Positions 1 through 10,277 are shown, numbered from the stretch's first letter. The stretch is DNA of 64,000 nucleotides from Planococcus citreus (GCF_003664125.1 NZ_RCCP01000006.1:1-64000), one strand, 5' to 3'. Notes: generated by a model not told the origin, from the sequence alone. Numbers and translations: made by a program.

Positions 1-158
1 AAACGTTGGTGCCAAAGCAGGTAAATCACTTCTTCGAAGCTGGCGTTGTCCGCCAGATCGTCGATATTGTAGCCGACGTATGTAAGTGTGTCATCGATGA
101 TCGAGCTGATCGCCGATTGAGTTGCGACTACACCTTCTAAACCTTTTGATGATGTCAT
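1..158 (-). CDS. citZ: Citrate synthase, N-terminal part (cut by window edge)
   Basis: The first 52 residues are visible, beginning MTSSKGLEGVVATQSAISS and continuing through DDTLTYVGYNIDDLADNASFEEVIYLLWH. This is the N-terminus of the Bacillus-type citrate synthase CitZ, which condenses acetyl-CoA and oxaloacetate to open the TCA cycle in the cytosol. The ATG at 158 follows a good ribosome site (AGAAGGAGAGA). The rest lies outside the window. A recognisable promoter and cre site lie about 105-150 bases upstream, inside the gap to fxsA, so catabolite repression is likely. The match to CitZ over this stretch is close to residue for residue, so the call is firm despite truncation. Confidence 0.93.
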   Translation of the reverse strand, partial: MTSSKGLEGVVATQSAISSIIDDTLTYVGYNIDDLADNASFEEVIYLLWHQR

Positions 159-262
159 GTAAATCTCTCCTTCTACATTCTACTTCATCATTCCAAAAAA
201 AAAGACAGAATAATGAGCCATCTGCTTTCATGCACTTTTTCCGTAAATGGACTTACCTAGTC

Positions 263-306
263 ATTATAATCAACTTTGTACAATTTGTGAATGAAAACGC
301 TTGGTA
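263..306 (-). promoter_or_regulatory. citZ promoter with adjoining cre (CcpA) site
   Basis: Read on the minus strand, TTCACA (286-291) and TATAAT (263-268) are 17 bases apart, a sigma-A type promoter pointing at citZ. The sequence TGAAAACGCTTGGT at 292-305 abuts the -35 box and fits the cre consensus (TGWAANCGNTNWCA) with small deviation at one end. In B. subtilis citZ is repressed by CcpA; the ccpA gene is present in this window. Binding is an inference from sequence only. Confidence 0.7.
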
Positions 307-337
307 AAATTTAAAACGATTGCCTGATGATGAATGA

Positions 338-366
338 ACCCGGAATTATCCTACGATAATCCGGGT
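338..366 (-). terminator. Hairpin overlapping the fxsA stop codon
   Basis: ACCCGGA-ATTATC (338-350) pairs with GATAAT-CCGGGT (355-366) around a 4-base loop with one bulged A. It includes the last codons of fxsA. No clear T-run follows on the minus strand, so it may be a weak terminator or an mRNA 3' stabiliser. On the plus strand it is followed by ATTTTT, but no plus-strand gene leads into it. Confidence 0.45.
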
Positions 367-738
367 ATTTTTCATCTTCTTCTGAAGCATCCGATAAACG
401 AGAGGCTTGTAAAGCTTTTGCGTCGGGGTGAATAATAAGCTGAACCCGACTGCATCTGAAATAAATCCAGGCGTCAGCAGCAATGTGCCGCCGACTAGGA
501 TAAAGGCTGCGCCAATCAGGCGGTCGCCCGGCGGCTGCATCTGGTTCATGCTCGATTGGATATCACGGATCGCTTTCAGCCCTTGGCGTTTTGCCAAGAA
601 AGCACCGAGCAATCCAGTCGCCACAATCAAGGCGAGTGTCCAGAAGAATCCAATCTGCCCGCCTGCCCAGATCAAAATCGCAAGCTCAAGGGTCGGTACG
701 ATCACCAATGCCAGAAAGATCCACTTCATCATAGTCAA
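346..738 (-). CDS. fxsA: FxsA family membrane protein
   Basis: 130 residues with three or four hydrophobic segments: about residues 5-25 (IFLALVIVPTLELAILIWAG), 30-48, and 75-100 around GAAFILVGGTLLLTPGFISDAVG. The LTPGFxSD motif and GLLGAFLAKRQGLKAIRDIQ are diagnostic of the FxsA family, small inner-membrane proteins named for suppression of F exclusion of phage T7 in E. coli. Its physiological role in Firmicutes is not established. It sits 22 bases after pyk on the same strand and is probably cotranscribed with it, as in Bacillus. The basic tail (KKMKNTRIIVG) would face the cytosol. Confidence 0.88.
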   Translation of the reverse strand: MTMMKWIFLALVIVPTLELAILIWAGGQIGFFWTLALIVATGLLGAFLAKRQGLKAIRDIQSSMNQMQPPGDRLIGAAFILVGGTLLLTPGFISDAVGFSLLFTPTQKLYKPLVYRMLQKKMKNTRIIVG

Positions 739-760
739 TCGACCTCCATACTTTCTTTAC

Positions 761-2518
761 TTATACGCTTGCATGCCCATGATAAATAACGCCTGCATCT
801 GCATCGATCGTGATGTCTTGGCCTGATTCCACTTTCGTCACTGCATCTTTGACACCGACGATCACAGGAATTCCAAGGCTTAACCCCACTACTGCAGCGT
901 GGCTTGTCAAACCGCCTTCTTCTGTCACGATTCCTGCGCAATTATTGATGGCATCCATCATGTCTCGGTCGGTACCGTAAGTGACGATGATTTTGCCTTC
1001 GGTATCCATTGCCAATGCTTCTTCAGCATTGCGCACCAACACTGCTTCACCGAAGCCGACGCTCTTGCCGATGCCTTGCCCTTTAGCCAAGATGTCACCG
1101 ATAACGCGCAGCTTCATCAAGTTTGTTGTTCCTGCTTCACCAACTGGCACTCCCGCTGTGATGATAACCAGGTCGCCGTGCTTGATCAAGCCGTGCTTAA
1201 GCGCTTCTACTACTGCGACATCGAGCATTTCATCTGTCGACTCAACGCGTGTACCGACAATCGGCTGGACGCCCCAGATCAAAGTCAGTTTGCGCGCAGT
1301 TCGTGCCGTAGATGTTACTGCAATGACCGGCGAACCTGGACGATATTTGGAAATCATTTTAGCCGTGTGGCCGCTCTCGGTCGGCGCCAAAATTGCCTGC
1401 ACGCGCAAGTTAAGCGCTGTGTAAGCAACCGCTTGGCCGATCGCTTCGGTCATATTCGATTCTTTTTCTTTGCGGCGGTTGGAAACGATTTGCTTATGGT
1501 TAAGCGCAGCTTCCGTTGTCTCCGCAATGCGATGCATCGTTTCGACTGATTCTACCGGATAAAGCCCTGCTGCCGTTTCACCTGATAGCATGATAGCATC
1601 TGTGCCGTCAAAAATGGCGTTCGCTACATCGCTTGCTTCTGCGCGAGTCGGGCGCGGGTTGCGCTGCATGGAATCCAGCATTTGGGTCGCCGTGATAACC
1701 GGCTTCCCTGCGCTATTGCATTTATCGATCATCGATTTTTGCACGATCGGCACTTCTTCCGCTGGAATTTCCACTCCGAGGTCACCGCGTGCAACCATTA
1801 AACCATCGGACACCGTAAGGATTTCATCCAAGTTGTCGACGCCTTCCTGGTTTTCGATCTTCGGAATGATTTGGATATGGGAACCGCCATTTTTTTCCAG
1901 TAAGCTACGGATTTCCATAACATCCGAACGTCTGCGGACAAATGATGCAGCGACAAAGTCGACATCCTGTTCAATGCCGAATAGAAGATCGGCCGCGTCT
2001 TTTTCAGTGATTCCTGGCAATTGTACGGAGACTCCTGGAACGTTAACGCCTTTTTTCGTTTTCAATGTACCGGCATTTTCAACGATCGTATGAATCTGGC
2101 CGCGTTCTTTATCGATGCTTGTAACGCGCAACTCGATCAGGCCATCATCTAGCAAAATCATCGAGCCTTCATGTACATCTTCAATCAATTTTTCATAAGT
2201 GATCGAAAACATCTCTTTCGTGCCCAGCACTTCTGTCATGGAAATCGTAATTTCTTGGTTTGTTTCAAGTTCGATGGAATCGTTTTCCATTTTATGAGTT
2301 CTGATTTCCGGGCCTTTTGTATCCAAAAGAATCCCTACTGTGATGCCGGTCTTCTCTGAAGCTTCGCGGATGCGCTTGATGCGCAAAGCATGCTCTTCGT
2401 GGTCGCCGTGCGAGAAGTTCAGGCGGGCAACGTTCATGCCCGCTTTCATCAATTGTTCTAATACTTCCGGTGATTCACTTGCCGGCCCGATTGTGCAGAC
2501 GATTTTCGTTTTTCTCAA
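761..2518 (-). CDS. pyk: Pyruvate kinase with C-terminal PEP-utiliser domain
   Basis: Converts phosphoenolpyruvate and ADP to pyruvate and ATP at the end of glycolysis. The protein opens with [15 protein letters not shown], has the active-site stretch around [15 protein letters not shown] and the [10 protein letters not shown] and TATQMLDSM motifs, and carries an extra C-terminal phosphohistidine-like domain containing [15 protein letters not shown] (about residue 540), typical of Bacillus pyruvate kinases. I place the start at a TTG (2518), giving 585 residues as in B. subtilis; the ribosome site GGAGTGAG sits 8 bases before it, while the in-frame GTG at 2527 overlaps that site and cannot be used. 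pfkA ends 22 bases upstream, so pfkA-pyk is one operon. Confidence 0.95.
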   Translation of the reverse strand: MRKTKIVCTIGPASESPEVLEQLMKAGMNVARLNFSHGDHEEHALRIKRIREASEKTGITVGILLDTKGPEIRTHKMENDSIELETNQEITISMTEVLGTKEMFSITYEKLIEDVHEGSMILLDDGLIELRVTSIDKERGQIHTIVENAGTLKTKKGVNVPGVSVQLPGITEKDAADLLFGIEQDVDFVAASFVRRRSDVMEIRSLLEKNGGSHIQIIPKIENQEGVDNLDEILTVSDGLMVARGDLGVEIPAEEVPIVQKSMIDKCNSAGKPVITATQMLDSMQRNPRPTRAEASDVANAIFDGTDAIMLSGETAAGLYPVESVETMHRIAETTEAALNHKQIVSNRRKEKESNMTEAIGQAVAYTALNLRVQAILAPTESGHTAKMISKYRPGSPVIAVTSTARTARKLTLIWGVQPIVGTRVESTDEMLDVAVVEALKHGLIKHGDLVIITAGVPVGEAGTTNLMKLRVIGDILAKGQGIGKSVGFGEAVLVRNAEEALAMDTEGKIIVTYGTDRDMMDAINNCAGIVTEEGGLTSHAAVVGLSLGIPVIVGVKDAVTKVESGQDITIDADAGVIYHGHASV

Positions 2519-2540
2519 TAGACTCACTCCAATTAACTGT

Positions 2541-3530
<990 letters not shown>

Positions 3531-3536
3531 TTATTC

Positions 3537-3565
3537 ACCTTACCACGCAGGGCCTGTGCTGTCAG
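3537..3565 (-). promoter_or_regulatory. Probable pfkA-pyk promoter
   Basis: On the minus strand CTGACA (3560-3565) and TAAGGT (3537-3542) are separated by 17 bases. Both boxes deviate by one or two bases from the sigma-A consensus. It lies about 40 bases before the pfkA start and after the accDA terminator, so it is well placed. No cre-like sequence is evident next to it. Confidence 0.5.
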
Positions 3566-3612
3566 TCCATAACTCCTGTTTAGCATGCGTTTTTTATTGA
3601 ATTCCGAAAAAC

Positions 3613-3636
3613 AAAAAGACCGCTTTACGCGGCCTG
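3613..3636 (-). terminator. Terminator of the accD-accA operon
   Basis: On the minus strand GGCCGC and GCGGTC pair around GTAAA just after the accA stop, followed by TTTTTG. A short but convincing intrinsic terminator separating accDA from pfkA. Confidence 0.75.
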
Positions 3637-3640
3637 ATTT

Positions 3641-4606
3641 TTATTCCGTGAAAACACCGATTGCCCTGAATTTCTCATAGCGCTGCGAAATCAACTGCTC
3701 TGCGCTCAAACCTTCCAATTCCTTCAATGAATAGCGGATGGCGCCGCTGATCAATTGTGCCTGGCGGGCGGTGTCGTGATGAGCGCCGCCGCGTACTTCG
3801 GGAATCATATGCTCGATGATGCCCATCTCCAAAAGGTCAGGCGCAGTGATTTTCATGGCTTCCGCTGCGGTTTTCGCAAGTGCCGCATCTTTCCATAGAA
3901 TCGAAGCCGCTCCTTCAGGCGAAATGACCGAGAATGTCGAGTTTTCAAGCATCAGGATCTGATTGCCGACGCCAAGCGCGAGCGCCCCGCCGCTTCCGCC
4001 CTCGCCGATGACGATCGACAGCACCGGTACTTCAAGACCGGCCATCTCCACGAGGTTACGGGCGATCGCTTCGCTTTGCCCGCGTTCTTCTGCAGCTCTT
4101 CCCGGATAAGCGCCTTTTGTATCGATTAGGCAAATGACCGGGCGGCCGAATTTTTCCGCCTGTTTCATCAAACGCAATGCTTTCCGGTAACCTTCAGGAT
4201 GCGGCATGCCGAAATTGCGGCGGACGTTTTCTTTTGTGTCCTTGCCGCGCTGATGGCCGATGATCGTCACCGGCTGCCCTTCAAAACTCCCGATGCCGCC
4301 GATGATCGCTTCATCATCCCCGTAGACACGGTCCCCGTGCAGTTCGATGAAATCCTTGAAGACGAGCGGCAAATAATCCAAAGTCGTCGGGCGTTCCGGA
4401 TGGCGCGCCACTTGAACGCGGTCCCACGGTTTCATGTTCTCATAGATTTCTTCCTCGAGTTTGGCAAAACGCTCTTCCAAAGAAGTGATTTCGGAACTGA
4501 GATCGACATCCGCCGTTTTGGTGTATTCCTTCAACTCGGAAATCTTTTTTCTCAATTCAATCAAAGGTTCTTCAAACGCCATCGTTTTCATTTTCTTTTT
4601 AGGCAT
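3641..4606 (-). CDS. accA: Acetyl-CoA carboxylase carboxyltransferase subunit alpha
   Basis: 321 residues. With AccD it forms the carboxyltransferase that moves CO2 from biotin-carboxyl carrier protein to acetyl-CoA, making malonyl-CoA for fatty acid synthesis. Family landmarks are [69 protein letters not shown] and the oxyanion-hole region [15 protein letters not shown]. An N-terminal helical segment precedes the crotonase-type fold. The ATG at 4606 has AAAGGAGC upstream and overlaps the end of accD by 8 bases, which indicates translational coupling for a 1:1 complex. Confidence 0.96.
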   Translation of the reverse strand: MPKKKMKTMAFEEPLIELRKKISELKEYTKTADVDLSSEITSLEERFAKLEEEIYENMKPWDRVQVARHPERPTTLDYLPLVFKDFIELHGDRVYGDDEAIIGGIGSFEGQPVTIIGHQRGKDTKENVRRNFGMPHPEGYRKALRLMKQAEKFGRPVICLIDTKGAYPGRAAEERGQSEAIARNLVEMAGLEVPVLSIVIGEGGSGGALALGVGNQILMLENSTFSVISPEGAASILWKDAALAKTAAEAMKITAPDLLEMGIIEHMIPEVRGGAHHDTARQAQLISGAIRYSLKELEGLSAEQLISQRYEKFRAIGVFTE

Positions 4607-5471
4607 CGGATCCAGCTCCTTTCACGTGCAATTGCACAATAGTCGACAGCGTCTCGCGCATTTTAGAGCGATGCACGACCGCATCGAGCTGGCCATGGTC
4701 AAGCAAAAATTCTGCCGTCTGGAAGTCTTCCGGCAATTTCTCGCGCACGGTCTGTTCGATGACGCGACGCCCCGCAAAGCCGATTAAAGCTTTTGGTTCC
4801 GCCAGGTTGATGTCACCAACAGAAGCAAAGCTAGCAGATACGCCGCCAGTCGTCGGATGTGTCAAAATTGATACGAACAACAAACCTTCATTCGAATGGC
4901 GTTTTAAGGCGACACTTGTTTTCGCCATTTGCATGAGCGACAACACGCCTTCTTGCATGCGCGCTCCACCGCTAGCTGTAAAGATCAAAAACGGCACTTT
5001 CAATTTAGTTGCCAATTCGACAGCACGCGTGATTTTCTCGCCGACCACTGAGCCCATCGAGCCCATGCGGAAATGCGAATCCATTACGGCAACGACCACT
5101 TGCTGTCCTTTGAGCGAACCGGTCCCTGTGAGAACAGCTTCGTTCAAGCCAGTTTTTTCACTGTCGGCTTGGACTTTTTCGCTGTATCCCGGGAAATTCA
5201 ACGGGTTTTCGGATTTCAAATGATCGTCTACCGAATCGAAGCTTGAATCATCTAATAGGTATACGATTCGTTCGCGGGCCGTCATCTTGAAATGATGGTC
5301 GCATTTCGGGCATACTTTGCCCAAATTCTCCAATTCCTTCGTCAAGGTGATGTGCTTGCAGTTCGGGCATTTCGTCATCAAGCCTTCCGGCACGTCTTTT
5401 GCCGCTTTAGAAGGGATGGTCGCTTCTTTTTCATCTCGTTTTCGCTTGAATATATCGCGTATCATTGCCAT
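4599..5471 (-). CDS. accD: Acetyl-CoA carboxylase carboxyltransferase subunit beta
   Basis: 290 residues. Partner of AccA. The N-terminal zinc ribbon is clear at about residues 35-57 (CPNC ... CPKCD), followed by the crotonase-type core with [35 protein letters not shown] and [15 protein letters not shown]. The ribosome site AAAGGAGAG lies upstream of the ATG at 5471; an internal ATG two codons later (MIRDIF) is nearer to the B. subtilis start and equally possible. The gene overlaps the end of the upstream FadR-type regulator by 10 bases, so all three genes are probably one transcript. Confidence 0.95.
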   Translation of the reverse strand: MAMIRDIFKRKRDEKEATIPSKAAKDVPEGLMTKCPNCKHITLTKELENLGKVCPKCDHHFKMTARERIVYLLDDSSFDSVDDHLKSENPLNFPGYSEKVQADSEKTGLNEAVLTGTGSLKGQQVVVAVMDSHFRMGSMGSVVGEKITRAVELATKLKVPFLIFTASGGARMQEGVLSLMQMAKTSVALKRHSNEGLLFVSILTHPTTGGVSASFASVGDINLAEPKALIGFAGRRVIEQTVREKLPEDFQTAEFLLDHGQLDAVVHRSKMRETLSTIVQLHVKGAGSDA

Positions 5472-6103
5472 TGTGCATTCTCTCCTTTGATTAAGACGCT
5501 GCTCCAGGCTTTAAAATCCCGGATGGCCGTTTCGGCATCCTGCTGCTCGATTGCATGCAGGATGTTTTTCAGCAAGGGTCTCTCTTCCGGCATTACTTCG
5601 CCGTCATAAGGGTTGCCCCCGTATTGCTTTAATAAGAACCAAATTTTTAGCGAAAGGCGGTTGCCGGACAGCACCATCAATTCGCGGACAAAGTCTTCCC
5701 TTATGAATTCATGCCCATCCAGCCGCTCGCGTAAACTTTCCCATACCGGCAATTTCGAGGCATCGCTTGCGCAGATTGCCTGGATTGCCGCGGTTTCGTG
5801 TATGCACATTGTTTCCCGCACATCTTCCAGGGTTTTTGTGTCCTGCAATATAAAGGTCGCCAGCAATTCTACGAGGCGGTGTTTTCTTGGATCGGCTAAA
5901 AATGTCCCTTCCCCTCGACGGGTTTCGATAAGCCCCAGCAACTCCAGGCTGCGGAGGGCCTCGCGAATCGTCGAACGGCCGACCGCCAACTTTTCAGCCA
6001 ACTCTCGTTCGGAAGGGATCCGGTCGCCCGGTCGAATATTCTGTTCCCGAATCATGTCCCGCATTTCACTTACAATATTTAAATAGCGTTTAGGCTGATT
6101 CAT
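5462..6103 (-). CDS. FadR-type GntR family transcriptional regulator
   Basis: 213 residues from the ATG at 6103 (ribosome site AAAGGAG). Residues about 5-70 form a GntR winged helix ([40 protein letters not shown]); the remainder is mainly helical like the FadR C-terminal (FCD) effector domain, though the usual metal-binding histidines are not obvious. It lies directly upstream of and overlaps accD. A 15-bp perfect palindrome 30 bases before its start resembles FadR-class operators, so it probably represses its own operon and hence accDA. The ligand is unknown; an acyl-CoA or malonyl-CoA derivative is a guess from context. A longer frame to 6268 has no ribosome site and runs through the dnaE terminator. 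Confidence 0.85.
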   Translation of the reverse strand: MNQPKRYLNIVSEMRDMIREQNIRPGDRIPSERELAEKLAVGRSTIREALRSLELLGLIETRRGEGTFLADPRKHRLVELLATFILQDTKTLEDVRETMCIHETAAIQAICASDASKLPVWESLRERLDGHEFIREDFVRELMVLSGNRLSLKIWFLLKQYGGNPYDGEVMPEERPLLKNILHAIEQQDAETAIRDFKAWSSVLIKGENAQWQ

Positions 6104-6133
6104 GAAAACTCCTTTTGTTTCCATTTTTTTGAA

Positions 6134-6148
6134 AGTGGTCTGACCACT
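6134..6148. promoter_or_regulatory. Candidate operator of the FadR-type regulator
   Basis: AGTGGTC-T-GACCACT is a perfect 7+1+7 inverted repeat containing the TGGT...ACCA core typical of FadR-subfamily GntR operators. It lies 31-45 bases upstream of the regulator start, just downstream of a possible promoter (minus-strand TTTACG, 17 bases, TAAGGT), a position suited to repression. Autoregulation of the regulator-accD-accA operon is inferred. Confidence 0.65.
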
Positions 6149-6186
6149 AATCTTTCTATACCTTACAAAAAATTTCGGCTGCCGTA

Positions 6187-6221
6187 AAGAAAAAACTGCA
6201 TTTCTTTTTAAGAAATGCAGT
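6187..6221 (-). terminator. dnaE terminator
   Basis: On the minus strand ACTGCATTTCTT and AAGAAATGCAGT form a 12-bp stem with a 3-base loop, followed by TTTTTTC. It stands after the dnaE stop (6265) and isolates dnaE from the regulator-accDA operon. Confidence 0.9.
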
Positions 6222-6264
6222 CCGTTATCGATTCTCTTATATGAATGCGGCTCATTTTGTTCTT

Positions 6265-9200
6265 TCACACAATGGTTTTGCAGATGATGGTCGTCTTGCC
6301 TTGGCGGGTTTCAGCGGTTCCTTGAATTTCGAGCAAGGCGTCTTTATCGAGCATTTCGTTGTATTGCGCATACTCTTTCGGAAACAGTGTCACCGATGCG
6401 ACGCCGGTTTCATCCTGCAAGGTGACAAACGCCATCGCATCGCCTTTTTTCGTGCGGATGCGCCGCACGTCTTCGACCAGCCCAAGCACTTCCACGCGCT
6501 CGCGGTCTTTTTTCTTCGGCAGGTCATTGAGCGCAGTGTAGGCTTTGTTGCGCTGCTCTTTTTCCCGTTCGACAGGGTGCGTGCTCAAATAAAAGCCGAG
6601 TGCTTCTTTTTCAAAATCGAGCTTGAGCCCGTCCGGCATCGGTTCAGCTTTGGTGTACTTCGGTTTCATGAAGCTGGATCCCATGTCATCGAACAAGCCC
6701 GGGTCTTCAGTCGGCTTGACCAGTTCCGCGTGCTTGATCGCACTATCAAGCGACGCGAGCAGCACGGCACGGTCTTTTCCGAGCACGTCCAGTGCCCCCG
6801 CTTTGATAAGCGGCTCGAAAGCCTTGCGGGTGAAATGAACCGCCGATATCCGTTCCGCGATATTGAACAGGCTTTGGAAAGCGCCGTCCTTTCTCGCCGC
6901 GAGAATGGCTTTAACGGCCGTGCCGGGGACGCCTTTCACAGCGCTTAGCCCCGTGCGCACCTGTTGTTCTTCCGATGAAAAGCCGTAGCGGCTCTTCGCG
7001 ATGCACGGGGCGGCGAGCTGGATTCCGCGTTCTTTCATTTCACGCATGAACTGTGCCGTTTTCTCATTATTCCCTTGGCTGTTCGATAACAGCGCGGCAT
7101 AGAATTGCACGGGATAATGGGCTTTCATATAAGCCAGTTGATAGGAAATCATACTGTAGGCGACTGCGTGGCTTTTCGGGAACCCGTAATCGGCAAAACG
7201 CACAATCAGGTCATAGACGTCTCCCGCTTCTTTTGCGGTATAGCCTTTTGCGGTGGCGCCGCCGACGAAATGCTCTCGCTCTTCATCAAGGATCTGGCGG
7301 TTTTTTTTGCTCACCGCACGGCGCAATAGATCAGCCTCGCCTAAGCTGAAGCCCGCCATTTCGGCGGCGATTTTCATGATCTGCTCCTGGTAGACGATGA
7401 CACCGTACGTTTCCGATAAAATCGGCTCCAGCACTGGATGGATATAGGACACCGCCTCTTCGCCGTGCTTACGGCGTGCGTAAAGTGGGATGAATTCCAT
7501 CGGGCCTGGGCGGTACAAGGCATTGACCGCGACAATATCGCCGAATGCGCTCGGTTTGATGAGCATCAACGCGCGCCGCATGCCTGGCGACTCCAGCTGG
7601 AAAATCCCCGCTGTATCGCCCTTCGCCAATAAACGGTAAGTTTCTTTATCGTCGAGCTTCAAACTTCGGTAATCAATCGTCACTTGCCGGTCGTGTTTCA
7701 GCATATGTGCCATGTTTTCCAGAATCGTCAAATTTCGCAATCCGAGAAAGTCCATTTTCAATAAGCCAATCGCTTCAAGTTCCTGCATCGGCCATTGGGT
7801 AATGAAAATGTCATCATTGCCTTTTTCGATTGGGACATAATCCACTAACGGGCCTGGGCTCAAAATGACGCCTGCTGCGTGAATTGACGAATTCCGTGGC
7901 AGTCCTTCCAGCTTCAACGCCGTCTTGAACCAGCGTTCACGGGTTTCATTGCCGATGATCCAATCCTCCAGCGCTTTCGATTCACGGAGCGCTTCGCGCA
8001 AAGTGATGCCCGGCCGGCTCGGGATGAGTTTGGAGATCTTGTCGAGCTCTTCGGCTTCAAAACCGAATACCCTCGCCGTGTCTCTCGCGACCGCTTTTGT
8101 GGATAAAGTGCCGAATGTGATGATTTGTGCAGTCTGTAAGGCACCGTATTTTTTCGCGACGTATTCGACGACTTCATGGCGGCGGTGATCCGCGAAGTCA
8201 ATATCGATATCCGGCAAGGTGACGCGCTCCGGATTCAGGAAGCGCTCGAATAGCAATCCATGGGCGAGTGGGTCGACATCCGTAATGCGCAGCGCGAAGG
8301 CCACGAGCGAACCGGCAGAGGATCCACGGCCCGGGCCGGTCAGGATGCCCCTGTTTCTTGCATAAGCCATGAAATTGGAAACGATGAGGAAATAATCGAT
8401 ATAGCCCATAGTCGAAATGATGCCAAGTTCGTAATCGAGCCTATCCGAATAGCTTTGTGCCAATTTGCCGACGCGTTCTTCCAGCCCCTTCAAGCAAAGC
8501 GTGCGGATGAGCTCGTTTTTATCACTGCCTTGCTTCACAGGATATTTCGGCAGCAATTGGCGGTTCAATGGGATGGTGACACGACAATTCATCAGCAGCG
8601 CACGGCTTTGTTCCAGCCATTCAGGATGATCTGAAAACCACTCCGATAATTGTGCTTGCGTCGGCACGAATGCCGCTGAATGTTCAGGCTTCGGGCGTTC
8701 AGGGTCGCTTAACTTGAAGCCGCCCCCGATTGACCTCGCCACTTCATAGGCAAACGCATCTTCTTGCTTCACGTAACGGCATTCATGGCTCGCCATGAAT
8801 TTGAGGTTGAATGTCGAGCAGAAATCGATAAATGCTTCTTCAGTCTCCTGTACAGTTCCGCCAGGCCGCTCGATGCTGGCTAATAAGCGCTCGCCGAATA
8901 ACCCTGACAGCATTCCGAGCGCTTCGCTGCGGTCTGTCAGCACCCACGCCGCATTGTCAGGAATCACGCATACCAGGCCTTCCTGATAAGCTGCCAGCCA
9001 TTTTTGAGGGATGGCTTCCACATCACGAGTCGATAAGGCACTCGTCAGTTTCAATAACATCTGGTAGCCGGTGTTGTTCTGCGCATAGAGCACCACAGGA
9101 AGCGCGGTGCCGTCAAAGTCGACGGGCACGGAAAGGCCGAGCACCCCGTGGACGCCGGCCTTTTTGCAGGCGTCCCAAAATGGCAGGACCCCGTATAATT

Positions 9201-9318
9201 TGGAATTTACTAAGGCTGCTGCATCAGCGCCTTGTTCGGCGAGAACTGTGAACAGTTCTTCGAGGCGAATCGTGCTTTGCAGCGGATCAGCCGCCGTTAC
9301 GATATGCGGGTAGACCAT
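6265..9318 (-). CDS. dnaE: DNA polymerase III subunit alpha (DnaE type)
   Basis: 1017 residues from the ATG at 9318 (AAGGTG upstream). It is the DnaE replicative polymerase which, in Firmicutes, extends RNA primers before handing over to PolC. The three catalytic aspartates are in LPDIDIDFAD (about residue 375); other core motifs are GPGRGSSAGSLVAFAL, HAAGVILSPGPLVDY, and the C-terminal OB fold from about residue 920 (VEVLGLVEDVRRIRTKKGDAM). The N-terminal PHP domain is degenerate: the usual HxH opening motif reads YPHIVTAADP and the second motif VNSKLYG lacks its histidine and aspartates. The protein is about 100 residues shorter than B. subtilis DnaE. nrnA ends 17 bases upstream. Confidence 0.95.
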   Translation of the reverse strand: MVYPHIVTAADPLQSTIRLEELFTVLAEQGADAAALVNSKLYGVLPFWDACKKAGVHGVLGLSVPVDFDGTALPVVLYAQNNTGYQMLLKLTSALSTRDVEAIPQKWLAAYQEGLVCVIPDNAAWVLTDRSEALGMLSGLFGERLLASIERPGGTVQETEEAFIDFCSTFNLKFMASHECRYVKQEDAFAYEVARSIGGGFKLSDPERPKPEHSAAFVPTQAQLSEWFSDHPEWLEQSRALLMNCRVTIPLNRQLLPKYPVKQGSDKNELIRTLCLKGLEERVGKLAQSYSDRLDYELGIISTMGYIDYFLIVSNFMAYARNRGILTGPGRGSSAGSLVAFALRITDVDPLAHGLLFERFLNPERVTLPDIDIDFADHRRHEVVEYVAKKYGALQTAQIITFGTLSTKAVARDTARVFGFEAEELDKISKLIPSRPGITLREALRESKALEDWIIGNETRERWFKTALKLEGLPRNSSIHAAGVILSPGPLVDYVPIEKGNDDIFITQWPMQELEAIGLLKMDFLGLRNLTILENMAHMLKHDRQVTIDYRSLKLDDKETYRLLAKGDTAGIFQLESPGMRRALMLIKPSAFGDIVAVNALYRPGPMEFIPLYARRKHGEEAVSYIHPVLEPILSETYGVIVYQEQIMKIAAEMAGFSLGEADLLRRAVSKKNRQILDEEREHFVGGATAKGYTAKEAGDVYDLIVRFADYGFPKSHAVAYSMISYQLAYMKAHYPVQFYAALLSNSQGNNEKTAQFMREMKERGIQLAAPCIAKSRYGFSSEEQQVRTGLSAVKGVPGTAVKAILAARKDGAFQSLFNIAERISAVHFTRKAFEPLIKAGALDVLGKDRAVLLASLDSAIKHAELVKPTEDPGLFDDMGSSFMKPKYTKAEPMPDGLKLDFEKEALGFYLSTHPVEREKEQRNKAYTALNDLPKKKDRERVEVLGLVEDVRRIRTKKGDAMAFVTLQDETGVASVTLFPKEYAQYNEMLDKDALLEIQGTAETRQGKTTIICKTIV

Positions 9319-9335
9319 TCTAACACCTTCTTTCC

Positions 9336-10277
9336 TTATGCCTTCGCGCAAATTTCCTCCAGGCGAAGGATGACGCGGTCCGCCTCATCCCACGAATAAG
9401 CGACTGCGCCAGATGCCATCGGATGCCCGCCGCCCCCGAATTCTTTTGCGAGCGTATTGATGACCGGCCCTTTGGAACGCAGGCGGACACGTATTTCAGT
9501 ATCTTCTTCTATTAAAATGACCCAAGCTTTGATGCCTTTGACATTGCCTAGTGAACCGACCAGCAAAGACGTATCTGTCGGGGTCACATCGAATTTCGCC
9601 AAAATGTCCTGTGTGATTTTCACAAAAGCTGCGCCGTTTTCGTCTATTTGGAAATTTTGGTACATATATCCTTGTAAATGAAGCAATTTGCGGTCCATCT
9701 CGTACATGCCGTTATGGAGCTCGTTGCGGTCAAAATTATATTTGATCAGTTCGCCCGCCACGTCGAAGGTTTTTTGTGTTGTGCTCGGGAATAGGAAGCG
9801 CCCCGTATCCCCAATGATTCCTGCATAGAGCAGTCTGGCACCGGCATCGGGCATGGTCCAACCTTCATCCGCTTGCCCATAGGTAAACAGTTCAAAAATC
9901 ATTTCAGAAGATGAACTGGCTTTCGTATCAACTTGGCAAATATCCCCATAATCGTCATCGTTCGGATGGTGGTCGATTTTCACCAATTTCGCCCCGCTGT
10001 GATAGCGCTGGTCGTCGATTCGGTCGGTATTTGCGGTATCCGTCACGATGACCAATGCGCCTTCGAAATCAGCATCTTCGACCATATCGGGAAAATCGAG
10101 AAAATCCATCGTGTAATCGTGCTCCCCTGCCGCAAGCACGCGCTTGTTTGGGTAGTTGTGGCTCAATATGTATTTCAGGCCGATTTGGGATCCGTATGCA
10201 TCCGGGTCCGGACGCACATGGCGGTGGATGATGATCGTATCGAATTGTTTAATTGTGTCGATGATTTGACTATACAT
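9336..10277 (-). CDS. nrnA: Bifunctional oligoribonuclease / PAP phosphatase NrnA
   Basis: 313 residues. DHH-DHHA1 phosphoesterase that degrades nanoRNAs of 2-5 nucleotides and dephosphorylates 3'-phosphoadenosine 5'-phosphate in B. subtilis. Metal-binding motifs are visible in order: HRHVRPDPDAYGSQ, VTDTANTDRI, IDHHPNDD, and near the C-terminus GGGGHPMASGAV of the DHHA1 substrate domain. The ATG at 10277 has GGAGG nine bases upstream and matches the start of B. subtilis YtqI; a frame to 10355 is longer but without support. It is cotranscribed with dnaE (gap 17 bases), as in Bacillus. Confidence 0.93.
   Translation of the reverse strand: MYSQIIDTIKQFDTIIIHRHVRPDPDAYGSQIGLKYILSHNYPNKRVLAAGEHDYTMDFLDFPDMVEDADFEGALVIVTDTANTDRIDDQRYHSGAKLVKIDHHPNDDDYGDICQVDTKASSSSEMIFELFTYGQADEGWTMPDAGARLLYAGIIGDTGRFLFPSTTQKTFDVAGELIKYNFDRNELHNGMYEMDRKLLHLQGYMYQNFQIDENGAAFVKITQDILAKFDVTPTDTSLLVGSLGNVKGIKAWVILIEEDTEIRVRLRSKGPVINTLAKEFGGGGHPMASGAVAYSWDEADRVILRLEEICAKA

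Noticed and set aside
122..307. Plus-strand 61-residue frame across the citZ promoter
   Set aside because: No ribosome site, low-complexity content, and it overlaps citZ and its promoter.
6104..6268. N-terminal extension of the FadR-type regulator
   Set aside because: It would translate through the dnaE terminator and the operator; the ATG at 6103 has a proper ribosome site.
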